Origin: Shewanella halifaxensis HAW-EB4
GTDB taxonomy: Bacteria; Pseudomonadota; Gammaproteobacteria; Enterobacterales; Shewanellaceae
Direction of reading: 5' to 3'
Assembly: GCF_000019185.1 (NCBI RefSeq)
Contig: NC_010334.1
Span: forward strand, 930,001-994,000
Length of the DNA stretch: 64,000 nt
Positions 54,154 through 63,005 of the stretch are shown here, piece by piece. The notes beneath the pieces are model-generated. The model saw nothing but the letters and a program-made list of their open reading frames with translations. It searched no databases and was not told where the DNA came from. Positions within the stretch are counted from its first letter, which is position 1, and each line of letters starts with the position of its first letter. The position numbers and the translations under genes were made by a program.

Positions 54154-55539
54154 ATGTTTATAGCATCAGAATCTCCAATATCAGTTTCTAAGTTAACGGT
54201 TGCTAAGTTCGGCGGCACTTCGGTTGCCGATTACGCTGCGATGCAGCGCTGCGCCGATATTATTATTGCTAACCCGCAAACACGGGTTGTGGTGGTGAGT
54301 GCATCGAGTGGCGTGACCAATCAGTTAGTCGCGCTCACTCAGGCTGAAATCAGTAGTGATGAGTCAAAGGCGCTGATCAAGAAGATCGCCTCAATTCAAT
54401 ATCAGATCCTCGATAAGCTCGGTAACCCCAGTGATGTGGCCGCAAAGATTGATCGCACTCTCAGCCATATCTCGGCTCTAGTGGAGCGACTAAAGCTGAT
54501 CCGCAGCAAGGCTGTAATGGATGAGCTCTTATCTCAAGGTGAGATGTGCTCTTCAATATTCTTTGCCGCCGTATTGCGAGAGAAGGGGGCTAGCGCATCG
54601 GCTTTTGATGTGCGTCAAGTGCTTAGAACCGATAGCCATCATGGCCGCGCCGAACCACAAATCGAGCAAATTGCTGAGCTAGTGCAAACTAATCTTAAGC
54701 CTTTGCTCGCCGATCAGGTGATAGTGACTCAAGGTTTTGTTGGTGCCGATAGTGAAGGTAACACCACAACCCTTGGCCGTGGTGGTAGTGATTACTCTGC
54801 AGCATTGTTAGCCGAGGCGTTGCAAGCCTATGCCGTTGAGATCTGGACCGATGTGGCGGGTATATATACCACCGATCCTCGTCTCGCCCCGAATGCGAGT
54901 CCGATCGCCGAAATCAGCTTTAACGAAGCCGCCGAGATGGCGACGTTTGGTGCCAAGGTTCTACACCCGGCAACTATCTTACCTGCGGTGAGGCAAAAGA
55001 TTCAGGTCTTCGTTGGCTCAAGCTGGGCACCTGAGCAGGGTGGCACCTGGATCCGCCATAAGGTTGAAAGCGAGCCTGTTTATCGTGCCGTCGCGGTGCG
55101 CCGAGATCAAACTCTACTCAATCTACACAGCTTGCAGATGCTACATGCGCAAGGCTTTCTCGCCGAGACGTTTGCCACGCTTGCACGGCATAAGATCAGT
55201 GTCGATTTGATCACCACCTCCGAGGTTAACGTGGCACTGACATTAGATAAAACCGGGTCAGATTCTAGCGGCCAAGGATTATTGAGTGAGGCACTGCTGC
55301 AAGAGTTATCACAACACTGTCGGGTGCGCGTCGAAGATGGCTTAGCCTTAGTGGCGGTGATAGGTAACAACATCGCCTCGACCGCTGGCGTGTGCCGAAG
55401 AGTGTTTGAAGTACTGGAGACCTATAATGTACGCATGATCTGTCAAGGCGCGAGCCCACATAATTTGTGTATTCTGGTGGATGAATCAGAGGCGGCCAAT
55501 GTTATTCGCGCCCTGCATGAAAACCTGTTTGAAGCCTAG
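54154..55539 (+). CDS. lysC: Lysine-sensitive aspartokinase III
   Basis: Phosphorylates aspartate in lysine, threonine and methionine synthesis. The 461 residues contain VAKFGGTSVADYAAM (the kinase motif), VVVVSASSGVTNQLV, TTTLGRGGSDYSAALLAEAL and EIWTDVAGIYTTDPR, followed by two C-terminal ACT regulatory domains. A monofunctional, 460-residue form with an L-box upstream fits LysC. The start at 54154 has GGAGG upstream; the frame is open 76 codons further but that part overlaps the riboswitch and is not coding. Confidence 0.95.
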   Translation: MFIASESPISVSKLTVAKFGGTSVADYAAMQRCADIIIANPQTRVVVVSASSGVTNQLVALTQAEISSDESKALIKKIASIQYQILDKLGNPSDVAAKIDRTLSHISALVERLKLIRSKAVMDELLSQGEMCSSIFFAAVLREKGASASAFDVRQVLRTDSHHGRAEPQIEQIAELVQTNLKPLLADQVIVTQGFVGADSEGNTTTLGRGGSDYSAALLAEALQAYAVEIWTDVAGIYTTDPRLAPNASPIAEISFNEAAEMATFGAKVLHPATILPAVRQKIQVFVGSSWAPEQGGTWIRHKVESEPVYRAVAVRRDQTLLNLHSLQMLHAQGFLAETFATLARHKISVDLITTSEVNVALTLDKTGSDSSGQGLLSEALLQELSQHCRVRVEDGLALVAVIGNNIASTAGVCRRVFEVLETYNVRMICQGASPHNLCILVDESEAANVIRALHENLFEA

Positions 55540-55595
55540 ATAACAGATAACAGATAACTGCTAACAGATAGAGATGAAAGGTAACCGAGTCATTG

Positions 55596-56702
55596 ATGAA
55601 ATTTACCCAATCGAGCCTAAAGGTAGGTGAGTTGGCTACGGGGCAGGAGCTTAATGTTCCTGTTTACCGACTTCCTGCACAGGACCTTAGTGCGCCGAGC
55701 GTATTTATTCAGGCCAATGTGCATGGCGCCGAGGTGCAAGGTAACGCGGTGATTTTTCAGTTGATGAAGCAGCTGGAGACGATGGATGTTAAGGGGGAAG
55801 TGACGTTACTTCCCTTGGCTAACCCGTTAGGGATTAATCAAAAAAGTGGTGAGTTCACCCTTGGGCGTTTCGATCCTATCACTGGGGTTAACTGGAACAG
55901 AGAATATCTAGATCACAAACTCGATGTCGCCAGTTGGTATCAAGAGAATGCTCATCTAGAAGACAAGGCGTTGATCAAGGCATACCGTTTGTTATTGATT
56001 GAGTCATGTCAGGCTCACTTAAATAGTGAGTGGGGCGTGACCACAGGCAAACGCCTTGCGGTGACGCTGCAGTCGATGGCCCATGCAGCCGATATCGTTA
56101 TCGATCTGCATACTGGCCCTAAGTCTTGTAAGCATATGTATTGTCCCGAATACGATGTGGATTCAGCATCGTATTTCTCTATTCCCTTTACTCTTGTGAT
56201 CCCTAATGATTTTGGTGGCGCCATGGATGAAGCGGTGTTTTGCCCTTGGTGGCAGCTGGCTGACTATGCGCAATCACAGGGACGCACTCTAGGCGTTCCT
56301 GTATCTGCATTTACTTTGGAGTTAGCTAGCCAAGAGCGTATCGATATGGATGATGCCCTTAACGATGCTCAGGGGATCTTAGCCTACTTGAGTCATCGTG
56401 GTGTGGTCAGCGATAAAGTTGCACCAGCTCAAATGCCAAGGTACGGCTGTTATCTAAAAGACTATAAGAAGTTTCATGCGCCAACGGCGGGGATGGTTGA
56501 GTATAAAGCTGAGCTGGGTGAGCCATTGCAAACGGGTGAGACTCTGGCAAATATTTTAAGGCTGGATCTGTATGGCACTGATAACGAGTTGACTCCGTTA
56601 AGTCTTAAGCAAGATTGTGTGCCTATCCTGCATTTTGCATCAGCTTCTGTCTATCAGGGCACCGAACTCTACAAGGTAATGACCAATCTGTTTGAGCTTT
56701 AA
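55596..56702 (+). CDS. Succinylglutamate desuccinylase/aspartoacylase (AstE/AspA) family protein
   Basis: A 368-residue zinc-hydrolase-like protein of the M14-related AstE/AspA family. NVHGAEVQGNAV has the metal-binding HxxE, and DLHTGPKSCKHMYCPEY supplies the second histidine. The C-terminal beta domain contains PTAGMVEYKAELGEPLQTGETLANI, a biotinyl-lipoyl-like turn. It begins 57 bp after lysC, separated by short AACAGAT repeats, so it is probably co-transcribed under the lysine riboswitch. Substrate unknown; an N-acyl-amino-acid role linked to lysine is an inference. ATG at 55596 preferred over a TTG one codon earlier. Confidence 0.82.
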   Translation: MKFTQSSLKVGELATGQELNVPVYRLPAQDLSAPSVFIQANVHGAEVQGNAVIFQLMKQLETMDVKGEVTLLPLANPLGINQKSGEFTLGRFDPITGVNWNREYLDHKLDVASWYQENAHLEDKALIKAYRLLLIESCQAHLNSEWGVTTGKRLAVTLQSMAHAADIVIDLHTGPKSCKHMYCPEYDVDSASYFSIPFTLVIPNDFGGAMDEAVFCPWWQLADYAQSQGRTLGVPVSAFTLELASQERIDMDDALNDAQGILAYLSHRGVVSDKVAPAQMPRYGCYLKDYKKFHAPTAGMVEYKAELGEPLQTGETLANILRLDLYGTDNELTPLSLKQDCVPILHFASASVYQGTELYKVMTNLFEL

Positions 56703-56725
56703 CTATGAGCGAGCTCATAATATGT

Positions 56726-56754
56726 AAAAGGCTAACATCAGTTAGCCTTTTTTA
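56726..56754 (+). terminator. Bidirectional terminator between AstE-like gene and asnC
   Basis: Stem AAAGGCTAAC/GTTAGCCTTT flanked by A and T runs; the two genes converge on it. Confidence 0.9.
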
Positions 56755-56772
56755 TTGTCATCTAGACAAGAG

Positions 56773-57234
56773 CTAAGGCTTAACCGCCCGTACGATGGGG
56801 TTTTGTAAACTAATCAGTGTTTCGGTCGATTGGATCTCATCGATAGACTGAATACGATTAATCAATACATGCTGCAGTCCATCGATAGACTGACACATGA
56901 CCTTTACAAAAACACTGTAGTTACCTGTGGTGTAATAGGCCTCAACCACCTCTTCAAGTGCATTGAGTTTAGATATGGCTGCAGGATAGTCTCCGGCACT
57001 CTTTAAATTAATGCCGATAAAACAGCATACATCGTAACCTAAGGCTTTAGGGTTAACGGTGATCTGCGCCCCTGTGATGATCCCTGCTTGCTTCATTTTT
57101 TCGACGCGAACATGGATGGTGCCAGCACTCACTCCAAAACGTTTAGCCAATTCGGCGAAGGGCGTTCTTGCTTCTTTCATTAATGCCGACAAAATTTGAT
57201 TGTCGAGTGAGTCTCTTTGAAATGGGGCTTCCAT
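56773..57234 (-). CDS. asnC: Lrp/AsnC-family regulator AsnC
   Basis: A 153-residue regulator with an N-terminal helix-turn-helix (ALMKEARTPFAELAKRFGVS, IHVRVEKMKQAGIITG) and a C-terminal RAM/ACT ligand-binding domain (CFIGINLKSAGDYPAAI, VVEAYYTTGNYSVFVKV). The closeness to E. coli AsnC (152 residues) supports this over the general Lrp. AsnC controls asparagine synthetase genes in E. coli; asnA is not in this window. Confidence 0.88.
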   Translation of the reverse strand: MEAPFQRDSLDNQILSALMKEARTPFAELAKRFGVSAGTIHVRVEKMKQAGIITGAQITVNPKALGYDVCCFIGINLKSAGDYPAAISKLNALEEVVEAYYTTGNYSVFVKVMCQSIDGLQHVLINRIQSIDEIQSTETLISLQNPIVRAVKP

Positions 57235-57354
57235 AATAAATAGGTCAATTGCTTATTGGTTAATTAAACAATTTACGTATTTTTTGATGAATATTCTACT
57301 GATTTGTCAAAGAAGTGAGTGTGATTACTCATCTAGCATCAAAGGCGTGCCGTA

Positions 57355-57415
57355 GTTAACGCTTATTGGGTTTTTAGCGTTAACGCTTATTGGGTTTTTA
57401 GCGTTAGCGCCTACG
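57355..57415. repeat. Two tandem 24-bp repeats plus a partial third
   Basis: Unit GTTAACGCTTATTGGGTTTTTAGC at 57355-57378 and again at 57379-57402, with a third partial unit GTTAGCGCCTACG. It lies in the gap upstream of asnC. Function unknown. Confidence 0.8.
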
Positions 57416-57484
57416 GTCGTGTAGGCACTAGGGTCTTAAAAATTGGTCTAACACTCAGTAAGTTGTGATTATCATTATAAATAT

Positions 57485-57522
57485 ATAATGCGTCAGCGCT
57501 TAAAGGGAGGAGCCGTTGACGC
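57485..57522. repeat. Inverted repeat upstream of asnC, rluA 3' side
   Basis: Arms ATGCGTCA/TGACGCAT with 21 bases between, containing AGGGAGGAG. May be a hairpin or an operator; no other features seen. Confidence 0.4.
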
Positions 57523-57539
57523 ATCATTCTTATGAGCAT

Positions 57540-57578
57540 TATTTATAAGTACTATTTATGAGCACTATTTATAAGCAC
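57540..57578. repeat. Three tandem 13-bp repeats
   Basis: TATTTATAAGTAC, TATTTATGAGCAC and TATTTATAAGCAC in perfect register (57540-57552, 57553-57565, 57566-57578), preceded by a partial unit. Located just past the 3' end of rluA. Confidence 0.75.
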
Positions 57579-57615
57579 GACTAATGAGGAACATTCTGCT
57601 TCGGAGCCAGAAAAG

Positions 57616-58293
57616 TTACTGCTCGCCCTCGGCATTCATAAACGGCGCATCACAGCTAAAGGTCATTCGCTCTTTAGTGTAAGGGTGGGTAATCGTTAGC
57701 GATTGTGCATGCAGCAGTAGGCGTGGTGCGAGTCTCTTGGCTAATGGGTCAGCATAGAAGTTATCGCCCAAAATTGGGTGGCCTAATGCCATCATATGCA
57801 CACGTAGCTGATGCGAGCGTCCGGTGATAGGCGTGAGCTTTACCAAGGTTGAGCGTTTTCCGCGACTGATCACTTCATAGTGAGTCTGTGATGGTTTACC
57901 TATCTTATGGTCGACCTTCTGTTTCGGGCGATTGGGCCAGTCACAAATAAGTGGCAGATTAACAGTGCCGTGGGTCTCCTTAACATGACCTGCCACTCTC
58001 GCATAGTAGGTCTTCTCGGTTTCTCTATCTCTGAATTGACGCTTGAGCTCTGATTCGGCGCTGCGCAGCAAAGCGACCACGATGACACCCGAGGTTGCCA
58101 TATCTAAGCGGTGTACTATTTTTGCATGAGGAAATTCTGCTAGTACGCGGTTATAGGTGCTGTCTGCGTGGGCAGGATCACGACCCGGTACAGATAACAG
58201 CCCCGACGGCTTGTTAACGACCATAATGTCTTTATCTTGGTGAAGTATTTCAAGCCAAGGCGTTGTGGGAGGTGAGTAGACGAAATCAGTCAT
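57616..58293 (-). CDS. rluA: Dual-specificity RNA pseudouridine synthase RluA
   Basis: Isomerises uridine in 23S rRNA (position 746 in E. coli) and tRNA (position 32). The 225 residues show VVNKPSGLLSVPGR, the catalytic HRLDMATSGV with its aspartate, LPLICDWPNRPKQKV and TGRSHQLRVHMMALGHPILGD. It matches RluA rather than RluC/RluD by lacking an S4 domain. Apparently monocistronic with tandem repeats downstream. Confidence 0.95.
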   Translation of the reverse strand: MTDFVYSPPTTPWLEILHQDKDIMVVNKPSGLLSVPGRDPAHADSTYNRVLAEFPHAKIVHRLDMATSGVIVVALLRSAESELKRQFRDRETEKTYYARVAGHVKETHGTVNLPLICDWPNRPKQKVDHKIGKPSQTHYEVISRGKRSTLVKLTPITGRSHQLRVHMMALGHPILGDNFYADPLAKRLAPRLLLHAQSLTITHPYTKERMTFSCDAPFMNAEGEQ

Positions 58294-58406
58294 GATGGAA
58301 CCTTATTAAAAATGCGCGGCAAAGATACCTCTTTGATCGTTCGTCATGCAAGTAGATTCGAGAGCGTCGTTATTAAATCGACTTGACTGTTGTGGCTCAT
58401 GAAGGC

Positions 58407-58697
58407 TTAGGAGAAGCCTCTGCCATTAACATGCATGATGGCAAAGGTCCAAACCACAAATGCCAGTGCACAGTGGATCAAGGCATAGAAAGATTGATCT
58501 AAGCGCCCCATACTTCTGGCATCCCAGATCAGATATAGATGCAGCAATATAATAATGGGAAACAGAGCTAATAGTGGATACAGGCTTAATATGCTGGCAT
58601 CGCCAAACACTAACCGACTGAGCAGTGCCCAGATAACCATAAAGCCTGTGATCATTGGTGGCAGCGCAATTCGATACGGTTCTGGATAGGGGAACAT
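58407..58697 (-). CDS. Small membrane protein, three TM helices
   Basis: A 96-residue hydrophobic protein: helices at about 14-31, 40-56 and 70-88 (residues from MFPYPEPYRI). GGAGG lies seven bases before the ATG at 58697, which decides the start over an ATG 18 bp upstream. Function unknown. It follows the methyltransferase gene by 39 bp on the same strand. An alternative frame in the same place (58426-58710) is a shadow. Confidence 0.75.
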   Translation of the reverse strand: MFPYPEPYRIALPPMITGFMVIWALLSRLVFGDASILSLYPLLALFPIIILLHLYLIWDARSMGRLDQSFYALIHCALAFVVWTFAIMHVNGRGFS

Positions 58698-58736
58698 AGC
58701 TAGCCTCCATTTCATGCTGTTTTATAGCAATAGCTG

Positions 58737-59297
58737 TTATACCAGCGGCTTTTGAGCAATAAGCTGTGCCTTATAGCTTGCCGTGGGTAATTCAGTGAAT
58801 AGATCTTCAGCGTAATGGAGAGTGCGCCAATTGGCAACTAATGCCTTTAATTCCCCCGCTTTAAGCAGGAAGGCTGGATTGCGTGGTCGACCGATTTGCG
58901 CTTGTTGCTCGGTAAAGGTCTCGTAAATAATCAGCCCACCGGGCTTAACGCTATCGATGATCTGCGCGAACAGTGGTCGATGTAGGTAGTTAAACACCAG
59001 AACGATATCGTAGCGCTCTTGAGGCAATGCAGGCGCACAGCCATTTTCAAGATCCCACTTGAGTAACTCTATGGAGCTGGCATCATCGGTTACCACATCA
59101 AGCCCGGATAGGTCTCTATCTAGATAACTAACATGGCATCCTCTGTTGGTAAACCACTGACCATTGCGGCCGCTACCACAGGCAAGATCGAGTACCTGAC
59201 AACCGGGTTTGAGGTAGTCAGTCAGCGCTGAAAACTGAGTTATAAGCTCTGCGCTGTTAGCCCTTAACTTCTTTTCTTCCACCAATTCTGCGTCCAT
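58737..59297 (-). CDS. Class I SAM-dependent methyltransferase (TehB-like)
   Basis: A 186-residue methyltransferase with motif I VLDLACGSGRNG, motif II LDRDLSGL and motif post IV YDIVLVFNYLHRPLF, followed by VKPGGLIIYETF. These residues resemble the TehB/tellurite-resistance group; the substrate is not determined. The start overlaps the upstream gene by 41 bp, which is unusual; a later GTG at 59282 would still overlap. Confidence 0.82.
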   Translation of the reverse strand: MDAELVEEKKLRANSAELITQFSALTDYLKPGCQVLDLACGSGRNGQWFTNRGCHVSYLDRDLSGLDVVTDDASSIELLKWDLENGCAPALPQERYDIVLVFNYLHRPLFAQIIDSVKPGGLIIYETFTEQQAQIGRPRNPAFLLKAGELKALVANWRTLHYAEDLFTELPTASYKAQLIAQKPLV

Positions 59298-59667
59298 GTA
59301 CTATTGAAAAATGTCTTAGCCCTGCAGGGCCGTGAGATACCACCACAGATAATAACACGATAGCGATCAGCAACTCAGGCTTGTATGCGGCAAAGGGGAT
59401 AAACAAGCCTAGCAAGCCGAGCTTTACCAGAGTCAGCACACCCTTTAGCTGAATTAGCCAGCGCCAGTCACGCACTATTTCCCATAGCATCATGGCAGAG
59501 CCTGTGCTCATGGCCATGATCCAGTAGAGCAGCCATTGTTCCTGGGGAACATGCAGTAAAATGCCACCGCCAGCTCCGGTGATCCCCAAGATATGCAAAG
59601 CGCGTAGGGCTGTCTTAGAAAAACGTTGGACCATAAATTGTTTTTCTGTGAGTTCTTTTCTGGCCAT
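59257..59667 (-). CDS. Small membrane protein, unknown function
   Basis: A 136-residue protein with several hydrophobic stretches (ALHILGITGAGGGILLHV, WLLYWIMAMSTGSAMMLWEI, VKLGLLGLFIPFAAY, LLIAIVLLSVVVSHGPAG), suggesting four TM helices with a loop bearing charged residues. Not recognised as a named family. The 3' end overlaps the methyltransferase start by 41 bp. The start is uncertain; an ATG 33 bp in is an alternative. Confidence 0.72.
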   Translation of the reverse strand: MARKELTEKQFMVQRFSKTALRALHILGITGAGGGILLHVPQEQWLLYWIMAMSTGSAMMLWEIVRDWRWLIQLKGVLTLVKLGLLGLFIPFAAYKPELLIAIVLLSVVVSHGPAGLRHFSIVHGRRIGGRKEVKG

Positions 59668-59914
59668 ATTTAAGGAGTCTTGTGCTGCTAGGTTGCGGTA
59701 AATCTTATCAGGAAATGACTATTTGAAAAGCATTGACAGATCACAAGCTCAGATTAACAAGAGGTTTTATTGACTTAGTCGGCTCTAATACCCATTTGTA
59801 CAGCAAATTTGTGAGACAGTTGGCGGTACCTCTTTATAGATAGTGCTAATATGGTGGGCATATGCTTACTCCTTGCTATTATTGATATTTTTATGCTCAG
59901 TCAATAATAGCTTC

Positions 59915-60008
59915 GATCTGAATGCTGGAGATATCTTATCCTTAACTCCCTAGCAAAGCCTTCAGAATAAGCTGGAAAGCGAGCTGTCAGGAGCTCGCTT
60001 TTTTTTCT
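59915..60008 (+). ncRNA. Candidate small RNA ending in a strong terminator
   Basis: No plus-strand gene lies in the 450 bp before ldhA, yet a strong terminator ends at 60008. A TTGATA (-35-like) and TAATAG (-10-like) pair separated by 17 bp lies just upstream of 59915, giving a transcript of about 95 nt. Alternatively it may be a leader attenuator for ldhA. No family recognised. Confidence 0.4.
59977..60008 (+). terminator. Terminator upstream of ldhA
   Basis: Stem AAGCGAGCT/AGCTCGCTT (59977-59985 with 59992-60000) with a loop of six and eight or more T residues. Confidence 0.88.
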
Positions 60009-60117
60009 TCAATTCTATAGCCGCCAACAATGCTTAGATCAATAGCCCTCAAGACAAATCTGCTAATATCAAATACACTATTTTAGATTTCTTCCTCATT
60101 TAGATAAGGTTTCTACA

Positions 60118-61107
60118 ATGAAAATTGGTTTTTTTAGCGCCAAACATTACGATATGCAGCATTTTAATCGAACCAACACGACCTTTGGTGCCAGTATCGA
60201 GTATTTTGATTACCGCCTCTGTATGCAAACTGTAAAACTCGCTGAAGGGTTTGAGGTCGTGTGCGCCTTTGTTAATGACTCTCTTTGTGAAGAAGTGCTA
60301 GTTGAACTCGCTCAAGGTGGCACTAAGATTATTGCTATGCGCTGCGCTGGCTTTAATAATGTCGATCTAGAAGCCGCCGAACGTTTAGGAATGAAGGTCG
60401 TTAATGTGCCTGCTTACTCTCCTGAGTCGGTTGCAGAGCACACAGTAGCACTCATGCTTACTCTTAATCGCAAAATTCATAAAGCCTATCAGCGTACCCG
60501 TGATGCGAACTTCTCACTAGATGGGCTCGTGGGCTTTAATATGCATGGCCGCACGGTTGGGGTTATCGGCACGGGTAAGATAGGCCTCGCGACAATTAAA
60601 GTATTGCTGGGTTTTGGCTGTAAAGTGGTGGCCCACGATCCTTACCCTAACCAAGACGTGATCGATTTAGGCGTTGAGTACCTCACACTTGAGCAGCTGT
60701 ATCCTATTTGTGATGTCATTAGCCTGCATTGCCCGTTGACCAAAGATAACTTTCATCTATTGAGCCAGGGCAGCTTTGTAAAAATGAAGCCTGGCGTTAT
60801 GGTCATCAATACCAGCCGTGGTGGTTTGCTTAATGCGCTCGATGCAATGGAAGCTCTGAAGTCAGGACAACTGGGCTCACTAGGATTAGATGTATACGAG
60901 AATGAGAAAGAGCTTTTCTTTGAAGATAAGTCGAGTGAAATCATTCAAGATGACGTATTTAGACGTTTGTCTGCATGTCACAACGTGATTTTTACAGGTC
61001 ACCAGGCATTTTTAACCGAAGAAGCATTAGGTGCGATTGCACACACGACACTGACAAATGTCACCCAGCTACTGGCGGGAGAAGAGTGCCCCAACCAGCT
61101 GTATTAA
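60118..61107 (+). CDS. ldhA: D-lactate dehydrogenase (fermentative), LdhA
   Basis: NADH-dependent pyruvate reductase of the D-2-hydroxyacid dehydrogenase family, cytoplasmic. The 329 residues include RCAGFNNVDLEAA, the NAD-binding GVIGTGKIG at about 151-159, LHCPLTKDNFHLL, INTSRGGLLN (catalytic arginine) and FTGHQAFLTEEAL (catalytic histidine). Length and motifs match E. coli LdhA. AAGG before the ATG. A terminator precedes it. Confidence 0.95.
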   Translation: MKIGFFSAKHYDMQHFNRTNTTFGASIEYFDYRLCMQTVKLAEGFEVVCAFVNDSLCEEVLVELAQGGTKIIAMRCAGFNNVDLEAAERLGMKVVNVPAYSPESVAEHTVALMLTLNRKIHKAYQRTRDANFSLDGLVGFNMHGRTVGVIGTGKIGLATIKVLLGFGCKVVAHDPYPNQDVIDLGVEYLTLEQLYPICDVISLHCPLTKDNFHLLSQGSFVKMKPGVMVINTSRGGLLNALDAMEALKSGQLGSLGLDVYENEKELFFEDKSSEIIQDDVFRRLSACHNVIFTGHQAFLTEEALGAIAHTTLTNVTQLLAGEECPNQLY

Positions 61108-61311
61108 AATAATTTGTTAGGTAATAAGTGGGCAGGAGCGACTTAGGTGCAAATAACTTGAGCGCTACTGCCTTTTTTATAGCGATAAACCACTTGCTTA
61201 AGCTATTTAGAGGATAGATTATAATCGATACAAGAAGATAGCCATTATCTTACCGCTTGTCGCAAATGTGGCGAGTCATAGCTTAGCTAACAGCGTCTAA
61301 GGAAAGAGCCG

Positions 61312-62049
61312 ATGATCATTACTCAAGAAGTCCATGATATTTCGACCGCGACAGGAACCATGCGGACCTACCTATATCGTCCCGATTGCGAAGGGCAATT
61401 CGCCACCATTATTTTCTACTCAGAGATTTTTCAGCAAACGGCGCCTATCGCCCGTGCGGCAGCGATCCTCGCCGGTCATGGCTTTGTGGTATTGGTGCCT
61501 GAAGTATTCCACGAGCTTAATCCTATTGGCACCGTGCTGGCGTACGACGATATCGGTAAAGACAAAGGTAATGCTGACAAGTTTGCTAAGCGCCTTGAAC
61601 ATCATGACAGTGACACCGAAGCACTGGTCGACTTTGCTCGTAGTTTGATTTTTTGCAGTAGTCATATCGGTAGCATGGGGGTGTGTATTGGCGGGCACTT
61701 AGCCTATCGCGCTGCGCTAAATCCCGATATTCAAGGAGCCTTCTGTTTGTACCCAACCGATATTCATTCCAACACTTTGCCTTGTGACAAAGGCAATGAC
61801 TCCTTGAGCCGAACCGGCGATATAGCAGCCGAGTTAGTGATGATATTTGGTAAACAAGACCCCCATGTTTCAAGCGAGGGGCGCAAGCTGGTGTATGACA
61901 AGCTTGAAGCAACTGAGGCTAAGTTTAACTGGTTGGAAGTCAACGCTCAACACGCCTTTATGCGTGATGAAGATATTAGGCATGACCCGGCGCTCGCACT
62001 GCAGATGTATCTGCAGGCGGTGGCATTTTTTCAACGAACGCTCAAGTAA
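61312..62049 (+). CDS. Dienelactone hydrolase family protein
   Basis: A 245-residue alpha/beta-hydrolase with the DLH cysteine nucleophile motif MGVCIGGH near residue 122, and likely acid and base residues at FGKQDPHV and NAQHAFMRDE. Characterised members open dienelactones or similar esters; no aromatic degradation genes are nearby, so the substrate is unknown. It has its own promoter region after ldhA and converges with the DUF3332 gene. Confidence 0.85.
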   Translation: MIITQEVHDISTATGTMRTYLYRPDCEGQFATIIFYSEIFQQTAPIARAAAILAGHGFVVLVPEVFHELNPIGTVLAYDDIGKDKGNADKFAKRLEHHDSDTEALVDFARSLIFCSSHIGSMGVCIGGHLAYRAALNPDIQGAFCLYPTDIHSNTLPCDKGNDSLSRTGDIAAELVMIFGKQDPHVSSEGRKLVYDKLEATEAKFNWLEVNAQHAFMRDEDIRHDPALALQMYLQAVAFFQRTLK

Positions 62050-62113
62050 CTACGTTCAAGTAAATACGCTCAAGTAACGCAGCAAGCGTTAATCGTTTTG
62101 AATCAACACGGAT

Positions 62114-62143
62114 AAAAAAAGGGCCAGTATGACTGGCCCTTTT
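62114..62143 (+). terminator. Bidirectional terminator between the DLH and DUF3332 genes
   Basis: Stem AAAGGGCCAGT/ACTGGCCCTTT with A run before and T run after. Confidence 0.9.
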
Positions 62144-62183
62144 CAGATCACGGAGTAAGCGTTATTCATTATACCTATTGGTA

Positions 62184-62708
62184 TTAACCTTGCTGGTACG
62201 CGGCAAGCTCATCAGTGCTCACGCGCGCAATGAATGTGTTATCTAGATAGAAATCAACATGCTCATCTTGCTTAACGCCAGACATAACCTGCTGGCTACC
62301 ATCTTCATAAATGAGTGTCATTGCCAAGGTATTTTCGTCAGTTGCAACCATTGAAGCGCTAGTTAACTTAACGTTCTTTAGCGGGGCGGTTGTTAGGTCG
62401 CCATCGATGTGTTGGTTAACCTTGAAAATCGCTTCAACTGGCATGTCGACAACCGCAGGTGAACGGCCTGTTACAGGGTTGGTGCCAGTCCAGAATTCGA
62501 TGCTGTTAATAATAAATAGATCGCCAGTAGCAGCAAAGCCATAAATTGGGCTCATTAAGATGAACAGGCCTGCACGACCGTAACGGTTGTCTACAGCGCT
62601 AAGGTTAGCCTTAGTTACCATGGCGCTTAGGCCCATTTGGCCCATACAACCGGTAAGTTGAGTGCTTAGGATTGCAGTTAGCGCGACTGCAGAGATTGTC
62701 TTTTTCAT
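62184..62708 (-). CDS. DUF3332 family lipoprotein
   Basis: A 174-residue predicted outer- or inner-membrane lipoprotein with lipobox LTGC (cysteine at residue 21) after MKKTISAVALTAILSTQ. The central hydrophobic segment (GLFILMSPIYGFAATGDLFIINSIEFWTG) is typical of DUF3332 proteins, whose role is unknown. The C-terminal half is beta-rich. Monocistronic. Confidence 0.85.
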   Translation of the reverse strand: MKKTISAVALTAILSTQLTGCMGQMGLSAMVTKANLSAVDNRYGRAGLFILMSPIYGFAATGDLFIINSIEFWTGTNPVTGRSPAVVDMPVEAIFKVNQHIDGDLTTAPLKNVKLTSASMVATDENTLAMTLIYEDGSQQVMSGVKQDEHVDFYLDNTFIARVSTDELAAYQQG

Positions 62709-63005
62709 TGGTTTAATCTTACTGAATTGAGAATGGCGCTGATTGTATGTATCGGTAAAAATTGAGATGTGACAAGGCTCGCAACTCTGGGTTGGGAAAA
62801 TGTTTTGTTTGTGGTGTTATTTCGGTGATTTGTTTGGTCGCTGTGGTGTTTATCTCTAAAGTTGGTTTGGTGCTGATTTTTTCTCGTTGATGTGTATTAG
62901 TTGTTACTGTTTAGCCTCGCTGCAATCGGATTTTGTGGCGATAACAGTGGCATTTTATTAAAGCAGAATTTAACGCATAATAGCGCTCCAATTTCTGGAG
63001 ACCCC

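Noticed and set aside
58426..58710. Alternative-frame ORF over the small membrane protein gene
   Set aside because: The other frame has a Shine-Dalgarno at the right spacing and three clear TM helices.
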